A stretch of DNA of 64,000 bases. Origin: Stenotrophomonas maltophilia. Lineage in GTDB: Bacteria > Pseudomonadota > Gammaproteobacteria > Xanthomonadales > Xanthomonadaceae. The notes beneath the pieces are model-generated. The model was not told the origin of the DNA. It did no database searches and worked only from the letters and a program-made list of their open reading frames with translations. A program made the translations under genes and the position numbers. Below, piece by piece: positions 35,652 through 45,044 of this stretch (within the stretch, counting starts at the first letter, position 1; every line of letters starts with the position of its first letter). The stretch is taken from NCBI RefSeq assembly GCF_003970865.1, contig NZ_RXLZ01000011.1, positions 1 to 64,000 of the forward strand. The letters run 5' to 3'.

Positions 35652-37028
35652 ATGTTCGAGTCCCTGACCCAGCGCCTTTCCGGCACCATCGAGCGCCTGC
35701 GTGGCCGCGGCCGCCTGACCGAGGAGAACATCCGCGAGGCGACCCGTGAGGTCCGCATCGCGCTGCTCGAAGCCGACGTTGCGCTGCCGGTGGTGCAGGC
35801 CCTGATCGAGCGCATCAAGGTGCGCGCGGTCGGCCAGGAAGTGCTGAAGTCGCTGACCCCGGGCCAGGCGCTGATCAAGGTCGTGCGCGACGAGCTGACC
35901 GCGGTGATGGGCGCCGAAGCCAGCGACCTGAACCTCAATGTGCCCGCGCCGGCCATCATCCTGATGGCGGGCCTGCAGGGCGCCGGCAAGACCACCACGG
36001 TGGGCAAGCTGGCCAAGCACCTGAAGGAAAAGCGCAAGAAGAAGGTGATGGTGGTCTCGGCCGACGTCTACCGTCCGGCCGCGATCGAGCAGCTGAAGAC
36101 CCTGGCCGAGCAGGTCGGCGTGCTGTTCTTCCCGTCCACTGCCGACCAGAAGCCGGAAGCCATCGTCCGCGCCGCCATCGACGATGCACGCAAGTCGTTC
36201 GTCGACGTGCTGCTGGTCGATACCGCCGGCCGCCTGGCCATCGACGAAGCGATGATGGCCGAGATCAAGGCCCTGCACGCTGCGGTGAATCCGGCCGAAA
36301 CCCTGTTCGTGGTCGACGCCATGACCGGCCAGGACGCGGCCAACACTGCCAAGGCCTTCGGCGACGCCCTGCCGCTGACCGGCGTGGTGCTGACCAAGAC
36401 CGACGGTGACGCCCGTGGCGGTGCCGCGCTGAGCGTGCGCTACATCACTGGCAAGCCGATCAAGTTCGTCGGTGTCAGCGAAAAGCCGGAAGGCCTGGAT
36501 GTGTTCCATCCGGACCGTATCGCCAGCCGCATCCTCGACATGGGCGACGTGCTGTCGCTGGTCGAGCAGGTCGAGCAGCAGGTCGACAAGGACAAGGCGG
36601 CCAAGCTGGCCGAGAAGGTCGCCAAGGGCAAGAAGTTCGACCTGAACGACATGCGTGACCAGCTTGAGCAGATGCAGAACATGGGCGGCATCGGCGGCCT
36701 GATGGACAAGCTGCCGGGCCTGGGCAACATCCCCGACCATCTGAAGCAGCAGGTCAGCCAGGGCAAGGAAGTACCGCGCATGATCGCCATCATCAGCTCG
36801 ATGACCAAGAAGGAACGGCGCAACCCGAACCTGCTGAACGGCTCGCGCCGCGCGCGCATCGCCAAGGGCTCGGGCGTGACCCCGGCCGACGTCAACAAGC
36901 TGATGAAGCAGTACATGCAGATGGAAAAGATGATGAGCAAGATGGCCGGCGGTGGCATGAAGGGCATGATGCGCAGCATGAAGGGCATGATGGGTGCCAT
37001 GGGCGGCCGCGGCATGCCGTTCCGTTGA
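35652..37028 (+). CDS. ffh: Signal recognition particle protein Ffh (SRP54)
   Basis: A 458-residue GTPase that binds 4.5S RNA and targets nascent membrane proteins to FtsY. The N domain (about 1-95) precedes the G domain with GLQGAGKTTTVGKLA (about 107-121), DTAGR (about 190) and TKTDGDARGG (about 250). The Met-rich M domain follows (SGVTPADVNKLMKQY, then many Met). ATG 35652 matches the family N-terminus FESLTQRLSGT; the upstream TATACT (35605-35610) is a possible -10. Confidence 0.97.
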   Translation: MFESLTQRLSGTIERLRGRGRLTEENIREATREVRIALLEADVALPVVQALIERIKVRAVGQEVLKSLTPGQALIKVVRDELTAVMGAEASDLNLNVPAPAIILMAGLQGAGKTTTVGKLAKHLKEKRKKKVMVVSADVYRPAAIEQLKTLAEQVGVLFFPSTADQKPEAIVRAAIDDARKSFVDVLLVDTAGRLAIDEAMMAEIKALHAAVNPAETLFVVDAMTGQDAANTAKAFGDALPLTGVVLTKTDGDARGGAALSVRYITGKPIKFVGVSEKPEGLDVFHPDRIASRILDMGDVLSLVEQVEQQVDKDKAAKLAEKVAKGKKFDLNDMRDQLEQMQNMGGIGGLMDKLPGLGNIPDHLKQQVSQGKEVPRMIAIISSMTKKERRNPNLLNGSRRARIAKGSGVTPADVNKLMKQYMQMEKMMSKMAGGGMKGMMRSMKGMMGAMGGRGMPFR

Positions 37029-37119
37029 TGCAGCGACGGGGCCGGCGCGCATCGCGATCCGGCCCCGGTCACAATGACTGGCGTATGCTGGGCGGCGACT
37101 TCTCCAACAGGTATGTCGC

Positions 37120-38196
37120 GTGAACGCATCGCCGATTCTTGAACGCGCCGACACCTTCTGTCGGCGTTTTTCATTGCAGCTTCCGATCCTGCTGGCACCG
37201 ATGGCCGGTGCCTGTCCGGTGCCGCTGTCGGCTGCGTTGGCCAATGCCGGCAGCATGGGGGCAATGGGCGCGGTGCTGTCGTCGTCGGCCGATATCGGTC
37301 GCTGGATGGAGGACTTCCGCGCGACCTCCACCGGCCCGGCACAGGTGAACCTGTGGGTGCCTGATCCGGTGCCGGCCCGTGACGTTGCCGCCGAGGCCGC
37401 CAGCCGCGCCTTCCTGGCGCAGTGGGGCCCGGACGTGCCGGCCAGCGCTGCCGATGCAACGCCCGCCGACTTCGAAGAACAGTTCGCCGCGTTGCTGGCC
37501 GCACGCCCGGCGGTGGCCTCGACCATCATGGGCGTGCTGCTGCCGCGCCACGTGCAGCAGTTGAAGGATGCCGGCATTGCCTGGATCGCCTGTGCGACCA
37601 CGCTGTCCGAAGCGCGTGCCGCACAGGACGCGGGTGCCGATGCCGTGGTGGCGCAGGGCGTGGAGGCCGGTGGCCATCGCGGTGCGTTCGATCCGGCGAT
37701 GGCCGAGCGCCAACTGGTCGGCCTGTTCGCGCTGCTGCCGCGCCTGGCCGATCACCTGCAGATTCCAGTGATTGCCGCCGGCGGTATCGCCGATGGCCGT
37801 GGCATCGCTGCCGCACTCACCTTGGGCGCGAGCGCCGTGCAGATCGGCACCGCCTTCCTGCGCACGCCCGAAGCGGCGATCGCCTCGGCGTGGGCCGATG
37901 GGCTGGCCGCCAGCGAACCCGAAGACACCTGGCCGACCCGTGCTTTCAGCGGTCGCCTGGGCCGTGGCCTGGCGACACCCTATGTGCGCGCCGCCGCTGC
38001 GGAAGGCGCCCCGGCGCCACGCCCGTACCCGGTGCAGCGCGGGCTGACCGCGCCGATGCGCAAGCAGGCCGTGCAGGAAAACCGCCTGGCCGCGACGCAG
38101 GCCTGGGCCGGGCAGTCGGCGTGGATGGCGCCGGCACAGCCGGCCGCCGACGTGCTGCGCGGCATGTGGGAACAGGCGCAGGCACTGCTGCGATGA
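37120..38196 (+). CDS. Nitronate monooxygenase-like FMN enzyme (2-nitropropane dioxygenase family)
   Basis: A 358-residue TIM-barrel flavoenzyme starting at GTG 37120. Family motifs are [20 protein letters not shown] near the N-terminus, [16 protein letters not shown] (about 171-186; contains the His of the active site) and [19 protein letters not shown] with [17 protein letters not shown] for FMN phosphate binding. It oxidises nitronates or propionate-3-nitronate; the true substrate is not known. It overlaps the next gene by 4 bases. Confidence 0.85.
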   Translation: MNASPILERADTFCRRFSLQLPILLAPMAGACPVPLSAALANAGSMGAMGAVLSSSADIGRWMEDFRATSTGPAQVNLWVPDPVPARDVAAEAASRAFLAQWGPDVPASAADATPADFEEQFAALLAARPAVASTIMGVLLPRHVQQLKDAGIAWIACATTLSEARAAQDAGADAVVAQGVEAGGHRGAFDPAMAERQLVGLFALLPRLADHLQIPVIAAGGIADGRGIAAALTLGASAVQIGTAFLRTPEAAIASAWADGLAASEPEDTWPTRAFSGRLGRGLATPYVRAAAAEGAPAPRPYPVQRGLTAPMRKQAVQENRLAATQAWAGQSAWMAPAQPAADVLRGMWEQAQALLR

Positions 38197-38975
38197 CGCT
38201 GACCTGCAACGGCCTGCCGGCACAGGTGGAGGATCTGCTGCCAGCGCTGGTGAACTACGGCCACTTCACTTCGCTGCAGGTGCGCGACCACGCCGTGCAG
38301 GGACTGGACCTGCATCTGGCGCGGTTGTCGCAGGCCACGCGCGAACTGTTCGGCAGCGAGCTGGATACGGCGCAGGTGCAGGCGTGGATGACGCAGGCGC
38401 TGCGGCAGGCCAGCCTCGCCGACGCATCGCTGCGGGTGACGGTGTACTCGCGCCGCTTCGATTTCCGCAATCCGCTGGTTGCCGTGCCGGTGGACGTGCT
38501 GGTGGCGGTGTCCGCGCCGGTGGCGCTGACCGCCTCCAAGCGTGTGCGCAGCGTGGCCTGGCAGCGTGAACTGCCGCAGATCAAGCATGTGGGCACCTTC
38601 GGCCTGTTCGCCGAGCGTCGCGCGGCGATGGCGGAAGGATTCGACGATGTGCTGTTCGTGACCGCCGAGGGCGACGTGAGTGAAGGCAGTACCTGGAACC
38701 TGGCCGTGCACGATGGTGAACGGCTGCTCTGGCCGCAGGCGCCGGCCCTGCGCGGGACCGCCGAGACGCTGCTGAAGCAGCATTGGCCCGGCGCACAGCT
38801 GACGCGGCCGTTGGCACTGGCTGAACTGGACAGTGTGAAGGCCGCTTTTGCCTGCAACGCCAGCGGCCTGTGGGCGCTGGCGGCCATTGACGGGCATGTC
38901 CTGCCCGGCTCGCAGGCACTGGCTGAACAGGGCAGGGCGGTGCTGGCGGCGGTGGCTTGGGACGGTCTGGGGTGA
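38193..38975 (+). CDS. Class IV PLP-dependent aminotransferase-like protein
   Basis: A 260-residue protein of the aminotransferase class IV fold (BCAT / aminodeoxychorismate lyase / D-alanine aminotransferase). [13 protein letters not shown] carries the likely PLP-binding Lys (about 131). [21 protein letters not shown] is the family signature around the cofactor glutamate. It starts at ATG 38193 overlapping the preceding gene, so the two act together. The short length and missing typical substrate loop leave the reaction open; aminodeoxychorismate-lyase-like is one option. Confidence 0.75.
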   Translation: MTLTCNGLPAQVEDLLPALVNYGHFTSLQVRDHAVQGLDLHLARLSQATRELFGSELDTAQVQAWMTQALRQASLADASLRVTVYSRRFDFRNPLVAVPVDVLVAVSAPVALTASKRVRSVAWQRELPQIKHVGTFGLFAERRAAMAEGFDDVLFVTAEGDVSEGSTWNLAVHDGERLLWPQAPALRGTAETLLKQHWPGAQLTRPLALAELDSVKAAFACNASGLWALAAIDGHVLPGSQALAEQGRAVLAAVAWDGLG

Positions 38976-39029
38976 AAAGTCCCGGCGGGCATGGCCCTGC
39001 GCTACCGTGAAGATGGATACAGCCCGGGG

Positions 39030-39058
39030 TTGGCGCGGCCGGGCTCTGCCGCTATAAT
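39030..39058 (+). promoter_or_regulatory. Sigma-70-type promoter of the rpsP operon
   Basis: TTGGCG (39030-39035) and a perfect TATAAT (39053-39058) are separated by 17 bases, about 50 bases upstream of rpsP. Confidence 0.75.
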
Positions 39059-39106
39059 CGCCCGCTTACCTCGCCATCCTGGCGACTGGGCAATAGGAAA
39101 AACACC

Positions 39107-39367
39107 ATGGTCAAGATTCGACTGACCCGCGGCGGCGCCAAGAAGCGTCCGTTCTACCACATCATCGTGACCGACGTGCGCAGCGCGCGCGACGGCCGCA
39201 ACATCGAGCGCGTTGGCTTCTACAACCCGGTCGCCCAGGGCGCCGAGAAGCGCATCGAGCTGGATCTGGCCCGCGTTGACCATTGGGTCAAGAACGGCGC
39301 CCAGCCGACCGACAAGGTCCGCAACCTGATCAAGGAAGCGACCAAGTCCCAGGCCGCTGCGGCCTGA
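39107..39367 (+). CDS. rpsP: 30S ribosomal protein S16
   Basis: An 86-residue protein with the family start [20 protein letters not shown] and the segment [19 protein letters not shown]. First gene of the conserved rpsP-rimM-trmD-rplS operon. ATG 39107 has AATAGGAAAA upstream. Confidence 0.98.
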   Translation: MVKIRLTRGGAKKRPFYHIIVTDVRSARDGRNIERVGFYNPVAQGAEKRIELDLARVDHWVKNGAQPTDKVRNLIKEATKSQAAAA

Positions 39368-39374
39368 TCCTGAC

Positions 39375-39396
39375 GGGCCACGCTTCGGCGTGGCCC
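39375..39396 (+). promoter_or_regulatory. Hairpin between rpsP and rimM, possible attenuator
   Basis: Stem GGGCCACGC / GCGTGGCCC with a TTCG tetraloop, followed by TCTTGG, not a T run. It lies 8 bases after rpsP and may protect the upstream mRNA or lower expression of rimM relative to the ribosomal protein gene. Confidence 0.6.
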
Positions 39397-39411
39397 TCTT
39401 GGTTGAAGCAG

Positions 39412-39924
39412 ATGAAAGATATCGAGCGCCGCATCCTGCTGGGCAGGGTTGTCGGCGCTTTTGGTGTGCGCGGCGAGATCAAGCTCGAGTCCTGGACCGA
39501 GCCACGTTCCGCCATTTTCCGTTACCAGCCGTGGATCGTGCGCAGCCCGTCCGGCGTGGAAACCACGATTGAAGGTGTGCGTGGCCGTGATAGCGGCAAG
39601 CACCTGGTCGCCCGTTTCCCCGGCGTCGAGGACCGCGATACCGTTGAAGCGATGCACGGCACCGAGATCTACGTGGCCCGTAGTGCATTGCCGCCGCCGA
39701 AGCCCGATGAGTATTACTGGGTGGACCTGGAAGGCCTGGATGTGAAGACCACCGAGGGCGTTGCCCTGGGCCAGGTCTCGCACCTGTTCAGCACCGGCGC
39801 CAACGACGTGGTGGTGGTCCGGGGTGACCGCGAGCGGATGATCCCGTTCGTGCAGCCGGACTTCGTCAAGTCGGTCGACTTCGAGGCCAACCTGGTCGTG
39901 GTCGACTGGGATCCCGAGTTCTGA
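39412..39924 (+). CDS. rimM: Ribosome maturation factor RimM
   Basis: A 170-residue 30S assembly factor that binds S19. The N-terminal domain begins [20 protein letters not shown] and the PRC-barrel part includes [14 protein letters not shown] and [17 protein letters not shown] 39412 fits the family start; an in-frame TTG four codons earlier is also possible. Confidence 0.96.
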   Translation: MKDIERRILLGRVVGAFGVRGEIKLESWTEPRSAIFRYQPWIVRSPSGVETTIEGVRGRDSGKHLVARFPGVEDRDTVEAMHGTEIYVARSALPPPKPDEYYWVDLEGLDVKTTEGVALGQVSHLFSTGANDVVVVRGDRERMIPFVQPDFVKSVDFEANLVVVDWDPEF

Positions 39925-39926
39925 GT

Positions 39927-40691
39927 GTGAGCATGCGTTTCGACGTCATCACCCTGTTCCCCGAGTTCCTCGCCCAGTCCGCTGGATTGGGCGTGGTCGG
40001 GCGCGCGCAGGAGAAGGGGTTGTTCAGCCTGCATGGCTGGAATCCCCGTGATTACGCCGAAGGCAACTACCGCCGGGTGGACGACCGTCCGTTCGGTGGT
40101 GGCCCGGGCATGGTGATGCTGATCGAGCCGTTGCAGGCCTGCCTGCAGGCGATCCGCGATGCTGATCCGACCCCGGCACGGGTGATCTACCTCAGCCCGC
40201 AGGGGGCGCCGTTGACCCAGGCCAAGGTGCGGGAACTGGCGGCATTGCCGCGCATGGTCCTGCTTTGCGGCCGCTACGAGGGCATCGACGAGCGTTTCCT
40301 GGAGGCCAATGTCGACGAGGAAATCTCCCTCGGCGACTACGTGCTGTCCGGTGGCGAGCTGGGTGCGGCGGTCATCATCGACGCCGTGGCCCGCCTGCAG
40401 GACGGTGCCCTGAATGACGCGGAATCGGCGGCGCAGGACAGCTTCGAGGGCGACCTCGGCCTGCTCGACTGCCCGCACTACAGCCAGCCGGCCCAGCACC
40501 CGCTGGGTGACGTGCCGGACGTGCTGCGCTCGGGCAACCACGCGGCCATCGCGGCCTGGCGCCGCCAGCAGTCGCTGGTCCGTACCGCCCAGCGGCGCCC
40601 GGACCTGCTGGATGAACAGGCGCTGGGCAAGGCCGACCGCACGCTGCTGGAACAGGGCCGTCAGGCCCGGAAACACAAGGCCAGCCCCTAG
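39927..40691 (+). CDS. trmD: tRNA (guanine-N1-)-methyltransferase TrmD
   Basis: A 254-residue SPOUT enzyme that methylates G37 of tRNAs using SAM. The knotted SAM site is seen in [14 protein letters not shown] and [13 protein letters not shown], followed by [17 protein letters not shown]. The start is GTG 39927, two bases after the rimM stop, or ATG 39933. Confidence 0.97.
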   Translation: MSMRFDVITLFPEFLAQSAGLGVVGRAQEKGLFSLHGWNPRDYAEGNYRRVDDRPFGGGPGMVMLIEPLQACLQAIRDADPTPARVIYLSPQGAPLTQAKVRELAALPRMVLLCGRYEGIDERFLEANVDEEISLGDYVLSGGELGAAVIIDAVARLQDGALNDAESAAQDSFEGDLGLLDCPHYSQPAQHPLGDVPDVLRSGNHAAIAAWRRQQSLVRTAQRRPDLLDEQALGKADRTLLEQGRQARKHKASP

Positions 40692-40707
40692 CGCAGGGCT
40701 GGCTTTA
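40680..40707 (+). terminator. Hairpin after trmD
   Basis: Stem GCCAGCCC / GGGCTGGC followed by TTTAT. The short T stretch suggests partial termination before rplS, which has about 140 bases of its own leader. Confidence 0.6.
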
Positions 40708-40844
40708 TCGGCTATCATGGCCAATTCCGCCAGCCTCGGCCGGCGCGCGCAGTACCCAAAACAAACGTGCAGCACAGTCCCGTGACTGCATGAGCCTACG
40801 TTGTCGACACGACACGCCCACCCGAACAAGAATCGGTGTAACCC

Positions 40845-41246
40845 ATGAGCAAGCTGAACAAGTCCATCGTCGCGGAATTCGAATCCGCCCAGATCACCCG
40901 TGAACTGCCGAAGTTCAGCCAGGGCGACACCGTTGTCGTCAACGTGAAGGTGAAGGAAGGCAGCCGCGAGCGCGTGCAGGCCTACGAAGGCGTTGTCATC
41001 GCCACCAAGAATGCCGGCCTGAACTCCTCGTTCACCGTCCGCAAGATCTCGCACGGCTACGGCGTCGAGCGCGTGTTCCAGACCCACAGCGCCATCATCG
41101 ACTCGGTCGAAGTGAAGCGTCGTGGTAAGGTCCGCGCCGGTAAGCTGTACTACCTGCGTGGCCTGGAAGGCAAGGCTGCCCGCATCAAGGAAGACCTGGC
41201 TGCCGCTGCTGCCGCCAAGGCTGCCCGTCTGGCCGAAAAGGCCTGA
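40845..41246 (+). CDS. rplS: 50S ribosomal protein L19
   Basis: A 133-residue protein with the family segments [20 protein letters not shown] and [20 protein letters not shown]. The Ala/Lys-rich C-terminus is longer than in E. coli, as is common in xanthomonads. Confidence 0.97.
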   Translation: MSKLNKSIVAEFESAQITRELPKFSQGDTVVVNVKVKEGSRERVQAYEGVVIATKNAGLNSSFTVRKISHGYGVERVFQTHSAIIDSVEVKRRGKVRAGKLYYLRGLEGKAARIKEDLAAAAAAKAARLAEKA

Positions 41247-41270
41247 TAAACAACTTCGGTTGTTGCCGCG

Positions 41271-41292
41271 ACGGCCACCTTCGGGTGGCCGT
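41271..41292 (+). terminator. Hairpin after rplS
   Basis: Stem ACGGCCACC / GGTGGCCGT around TTCG, followed by TTGCGTTT. A second small hairpin CAAC-TTCG-GTTG lies just upstream at 41251-41262. Confidence 0.65.
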
Positions 41293-41328
41293 TTGCGTTT
41301 CCGGCATCGCATCGGCCACGATCAGCTG

Positions 41329-41709
41329 ATGAACGACATCAACCCGCGCTATCCCGCTGTCATCCAGTCGGCGTTGCGCTTCCTCGACGGCAAGGGGCTG
41401 GCACGCGTGCAATCGGCGCCGTTGCTGCATCGCCTGCTGTGGCGCGTGGGCATCGCACTGCCACCGCCGATCCTGGCCGGCTTCGGGATCAACGCGCTGG
41501 TGCAGGGCCTGTTGTTCGGGTTGTTCTGGACCGCGCTGATGTGGCTGATGCTGTGGCAGGGCAGTGAGCGGCCGTTGGCGCTGTTGCTGGTGGCCGGGCT
41601 GTTGGCTGGTGCGCTGTTCGGCATGGTGATGGCGGCGCTGATGCGCTCGCTGCGCCGGCACCGCAAGCTGCCGGACTGGCGGCAGTTCCGGGCGCGGCAG
41701 GCGGACTGA
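41329..41709 (+). CDS. Small membrane protein, DUF6404-like
   Basis: A 126-residue protein starting at ATG 41329 with two to three hydrophobic helices in its second half (GINALVQGLLFGLFWTALMW and LLLVAGLLAGALFGMVMAAL) and a basic C-terminus (RSLRRHRKLPDWRQF). The N-terminal soluble part includes GKGLARVQSAPLLHRLLWRV. It resembles small DUF6404-type proteins of unknown role. Confidence 0.6.
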   Translation: MNDINPRYPAVIQSALRFLDGKGLARVQSAPLLHRLLWRVGIALPPPILAGFGINALVQGLLFGLFWTALMWLMLWQGSERPLALLLVAGLLAGALFGMVMAALMRSLRRHRKLPDWRQFRARQAD

Positions 41710-41789
41710 GCCGATGGCGCACCGCGCCGTGACCTCCAGGCGCGCGTCGCGCTAGGCTGCCTGCATCATCCCGATGGACGTGCCGTGCG

Positions 41790-42224
41790 ATGCCTGCCAA
41801 GCGAACCGCACCTTCTGCCGCGCCCACGCTGTTGTCCGGCGGCAACCCACAGATCGCCAAGGGCGAGGGCGATGCCCCGGTGCAGGCCTATATCGCCGCC
41901 ATGCCGGACTGGAAGCGGCCGATCGGCGCACAACTGGACGCACTGATCGAACAGGCCGTACCCGGGGTGCACAAGGCGGTGAAGTGGAACTCGCCGATGT
42001 ATGCGGTGGCGCCGGGCGAAGGCTGGTTTCTCAGCTTTCATTGCTTCACCCGCTACATCAAGGTGGCGTTCTTCCGCGGCGCTGCGCTGAAGCCGGTGCC
42101 GCCAGAGCCATCCAAGAGTGCCGATACGCGCTACCTGCACATTGCACAGGATGGCGTACTGGATGAAGCCCGGTTCCTTGACTGGGTGCGCCAGGCCGCG
42201 GCATTGCCCGGCGAACACATGTAA
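41790..42224 (+). CDS. DUF1801 (YdhG-like) protein
   Basis: A 144-residue soluble protein. The core LDALIEQAVPGVHKAVKWNS followed by FCFTRYIKVAFF-like sequence is typical of the DUF1801 fold, which resembles iron-binding frataxin-like proteins. It starts at ATG 41790. A second DUF1801 protein follows 38 bases later, so they are tandem paralogues. Function unknown. Confidence 0.7.
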   Translation: MPAKRTAPSAAPTLLSGGNPQIAKGEGDAPVQAYIAAMPDWKRPIGAQLDALIEQAVPGVHKAVKWNSPMYAVAPGEGWFLSFHCFTRYIKVAFFRGAALKPVPPEPSKSADTRYLHIAQDGVLDEARFLDWVRQAAALPGEHM

Positions 42225-42262
42225 GCCCGCTGTTCTGATCTCCTTGCCGACGAGAGCTGCTG

Positions 42263-42670
42263 ATGGCCACGCATGCACCGAACCCTGCCGATGCCGGAAC
42301 CCCGGCCGCTGAACTGATCGATGCGCGCATCGCCGAGCTGGGCGACTGGCGTGGCGAAGTGCTGGCACGCGTGCGTGCGTTGATCCATGAAGCGCTGCCG
42401 GACGTGCAGGAAACCTGGAAGTGGCGTGGTACGCCGGTGTGGGAGCACAACGGCATCCTGTGCACCGGCGAAACCTACAAGCAGGCGGTGAAACTGACCT
42501 TCGCCAACGGGGCGGCGCTGGCCGACCCCAAAGGCCTGTTCAACGCCAGCCTGGAGGGCAACACGCGGCGCGCGATCGACATCCATGAAGGTGCGATGCC
42601 CGATTCCGCAGCGTTGAAGGCACTGCTGCGCGCGGCGGCGACGTTCAACGCGGCGAAGAAGAAACGGTAG
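42263..42670 (+). CDS. DUF1801 protein, second tandem copy
   Basis: A 135-residue relative of the preceding gene with VRALIHEALPDVQETWKWRG and YKQAVKLTFANGAAL. The stop codon TAG (42668-42670) is part of a GTAG-headed palindromic repeat that begins at 42667. The Lys/Arg-rich end (AAKKKR) comes directly before it. Confidence 0.7.
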   Translation: MATHAPNPADAGTPAAELIDARIAELGDWRGEVLARVRALIHEALPDVQETWKWRGTPVWEHNGILCTGETYKQAVKLTFANGAALADPKGLFNASLEGNTRRAIDIHEGAMPDSAALKALLRAAATFNAAKKKR

Positions 42671-42830
42671 AGCCGGCCGCTGGCCGGCTGTTGCGCGGTG
42701 CTTCCGCAGAGGCATGAAGTTGCCGGCCAGCGGCCGGCACTACCACAGGCCCATGAAGTTGCCGGCCAGCGGCCGGCACTACCGTGGCGTTCACCGGTCC
42801 ATGAGGTTGCCGGCCAGCGGCCGGCACTAC
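42667..42830. repeat. Cluster of four SMAG-type palindromes
   Basis: One copy in plus orientation (GTAGAGCCGGCCGCTGGCCG, from 42667) and three inverted copies (GCCGGCCAGCGGCCGGCACT around 42721, 42762 and 42809) spaced by 40-50 bases. The first supplies the stop of the DUF1801 gene, and the last supplies the stop of the MATE gene on the minus strand. Confidence 0.85.
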
Positions 42831-44287
42831 CGTGGCGGTGCGGCATCCGGGTCGGCCACCGGCGACGGCGGACAGGCCGGAATCTCCGACGGCGTGGCCA
42901 GTTCTTCGGCGTGCGAGGGCTTGCCCATCATCTTCGCCTTGCGCCAGCCGCCCCAGCGGTAATACGCCAGCGACAGCAGCATCGACACCAGCGAACTGAC
43001 CGGGAAGCTCCACCAGATCGCATCGGCGCCCCAGTACGGCTGCAGCAGTTCGGCGAACGGCACGCGCACGCCCCACAGCGAGCCGGCCAGGATCAGCAAC
43101 GGCGGAATCACCGCGCCGGTGGAGCGCACCACGCCGGAGATCACGAAGCTGACGCCGAAGAACAGGAACGAGCCGATCACCACGTGGTTGAGGTGGCGGG
43201 CGATGTCCAGCGCCTGGCTGGCCGGTGGCAGGAACAGCGCCAGCAGCTGCCGGTCGAACAGCACCAGCGGCAGGATCAGCGCGCCGGTCAGCAGGAAATT
43301 GAACAGCACACCCTGGCGCGCAGTGCCGCGCACGCGGTCCCAGCGCTGCGCACCGACGTTCTGCGCGGCCATCGACGAGCACGCCGCACCGATCGCCATC
43401 GCCGGCATCTGCAGGTAGTTCCACAGCTGCAGGGCAGCCCCGTAACCCGCGCCGGTGTCGGTGCCGTACTGGTTGACCATGGTCATCAGCAGGATCACCG
43501 ACAGCGAGATCAGCACCATCTGCAGGCCCATCGGTACGCCCTTGATCACCAGCGCCTTGAGGATGGTCATGTCGAGCTTGAACAGGCGCATGTCGGCGCG
43601 GCCTAGCCACAGGGTGTGGCGCTTGTGCCGCATGTACAGCAGCAGGCCGGCCAGCGAGAGCGTCTGCGCGACCAGTGTGGCCCAGGCCGAGCCGGCAATG
43701 CCCAGCGCGGGGAACGGCCCCATGCCGAAGATCAGCACCGGGTTCAGCACGATGTCCAGCGCCACCGACACCATCAGGAAACGGAACGGCGTGCGCGAGT
43801 CACCGGCACCGCGCAGCGCGGCGGTGAGGAAAGCGAACGCGTACAGCGTCGGCATCGCCAGGAAGATGATCTGCAGGTAGGCCTCGGCCAGCGGCAGCGA
43901 GGCGGCCGGCGTGCCCATCGCCGCCAGCAGGGGATGGGCCATGAACCAGCCGGCGATGGCGATGATCACCGACAGGCCGATGAAGAAGGTGGCGCTGGTG
44001 CCGACCACGCGCCGCGCCTGCGCGATGTCGCGCGCGCCGATCGCCTGGCCGATCAGGATGGTCGAGGCCATGCCGAAGCCGAACACCGAGCCGATCAGGA
44101 AGAACATGATGTTGTTGGCGTTCGCGGTGGCGGTCAGTGCCGCCTCGCCGAGGAAGCGCCCGACCCAGACCGCATTCACCGAACCGTTCAGCGACTGCGC
44201 GATGTTGCCTGCCAGGATAGGCAGTGAAAACAGCAGAAGATTGCGGCCGATCGGGCCGGAGGTCAGGTCAAGCGGCGCTTTGGCCAT
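42827..44287 (-). CDS. MATE family multidrug exporter
   Basis: A 486-residue inner-membrane protein with about 12 hydrophobic helices starting at ATG 44287 (AKAPLDLTSGPIGRNLLLF). MATE features include SLPILAGNIAQSLNGSVNAV, VGRFLGEAAL and FGFGMASTILIGQAIGAR. These exporters use Na+ or H+ gradients to expel cationic drugs. The C-terminal tail is Pro/Ala-rich and its TAG stop lies within a palindromic repeat, suggesting the repeat altered the gene end. Confidence 0.92.
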   Translation of the reverse strand: MAKAPLDLTSGPIGRNLLLFSLPILAGNIAQSLNGSVNAVWVGRFLGEAALTATANANNIMFFLIGSVFGFGMASTILIGQAIGARDIAQARRVVGTSATFFIGLSVIIAIAGWFMAHPLLAAMGTPAASLPLAEAYLQIIFLAMPTLYAFAFLTAALRGAGDSRTPFRFLMVSVALDIVLNPVLIFGMGPFPALGIAGSAWATLVAQTLSLAGLLLYMRHKRHTLWLGRADMRLFKLDMTILKALVIKGVPMGLQMVLISLSVILLMTMVNQYGTDTGAGYGAALQLWNYLQMPAMAIGAACSSMAAQNVGAQRWDRVRGTARQGVLFNFLLTGALILPLVLFDRQLLALFLPPASQALDIARHLNHVVIGSFLFFGVSFVISGVVRSTGAVIPPLLILAGSLWGVRVPFAELLQPYWGADAIWWSFPVSSLVSMLLSLAYYRWGGWRKAKMMGKPSHAEELATPSEIPACPPSPVADPDAAPPR

Positions 44288-44349
44288 GGAGTGGTGATCG
44301 AATCCCGGGAGGCGCACACTAGCACCAAGCCGGTTTGCAGGATGTGGCA

Positions 44350-44589
44350 ATGCATCAACGACTGCAGGTGAAATGGAGCATGGCGCTGGCCTTGATCGGC
44401 GCCGCACTGGCCGCATGTTCGACAGGTGACCGGTTGGGCGATACCCAGGTGCGGCCAACCGACCGCCCCGAGTGCCTGGTCGGCAGCCAGCGCCAGGATC
44501 TTTCCGCCGGCGTACCTACCCTGATCGGGGGCAGCGGCTGCCGCACCGACCCCGACAACCCGCGTCCCCTGAACAAGCGAACGGAGTAG
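44350..44589 (+). CDS. Small lipoprotein of unknown function
   Basis: A 79-residue protein with a lipoprotein signal (MALALIGAALAACS, Cys about residue 22). The mature part has two more Cys (PECLVG, SGCRTD) that may pair. The start may be ATG 44350 or ATG 44380. It precedes the Hsp15 gene by 9 bases and is divergent from the MATE gene. I do not recognise a family. Confidence 0.6.
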   Translation: MHQRLQVKWSMALALIGAALAACSTGDRLGDTQVRPTDRPECLVGSQRQDLSAGVPTLIGGSGCRTDPDNPRPLNKRTE

Positions 44590-44598
44590 TCCCTGTCG

Positions 44599-45006
44599 AT
44601 GACCGAGCTTTCCCCGCTGTCGCCCAGTGTCCGCCTGGACATCTGGCTGTGGGCGGCCCGTTTCTTCAAGACCCGCAGCCTGGCCAAGCAGGCCATCGAA
44701 ACCGGCAAGGTCAGCGTCGCCGGGCAGCGCCCGAAATCCTCACGCGCGGTGCGCGTTGGCGAGCAGCTGCAGGTCGATCGAGGCGAGGAGCATTTCGAGA
44801 TCCGGGTGCTTGGCCTGAGCGACCAGCGCGGGCCGGCGCCGACAGCACAGCAGCTGTATGCCGAGAGCGAGGCCTCAAAGGCGCGCCGTGCCGAACAGCG
44901 TGCGCTGCGCATCGCCGCACGCGATGGGTTCCAGCCGCCGGAGCACAAGCCGGACAAGCGCGCGCGGCGCTTGATCCGCGCGCTGGGCGATATCGACGCG
45001 TTGTAA
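44599..45006 (+). CDS. hslR: Hsp15-like S4-domain RNA-binding protein
   Basis: A 135-residue protein with an N-terminal S4 domain (RLDIWLWAARFFKTRSLAKQ, then VSVAGQRPKSSRAVRVGE) and a basic C-terminal helix (PPEHKPDKRARRLIR) as in Hsp15. The family binds stalled 50S subunits carrying peptidyl-tRNA after heat shock. Confidence 0.88.
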   Translation: MTELSPLSPSVRLDIWLWAARFFKTRSLAKQAIETGKVSVAGQRPKSSRAVRVGEQLQVDRGEEHFEIRVLGLSDQRGPAPTAQQLYAESEASKARRAEQRALRIAARDGFQPPEHKPDKRARRLIRALGDIDAL

Positions 45007-45011
45007 GCAAC

Positions 45012-45038
45012 CGGGCGCCGGACCGGGTCCGGCGCCCG
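45012..45038. terminator. Hairpin between convergent genes
   Basis: Stem CGGGCGCCGGAC / GTCCGGCGCCCG with a three-base loop. No T run on either side, so it may work as a Rho-linked or bidirectional end. Confidence 0.55.
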
Positions 45039-45044
45039 CATGCC

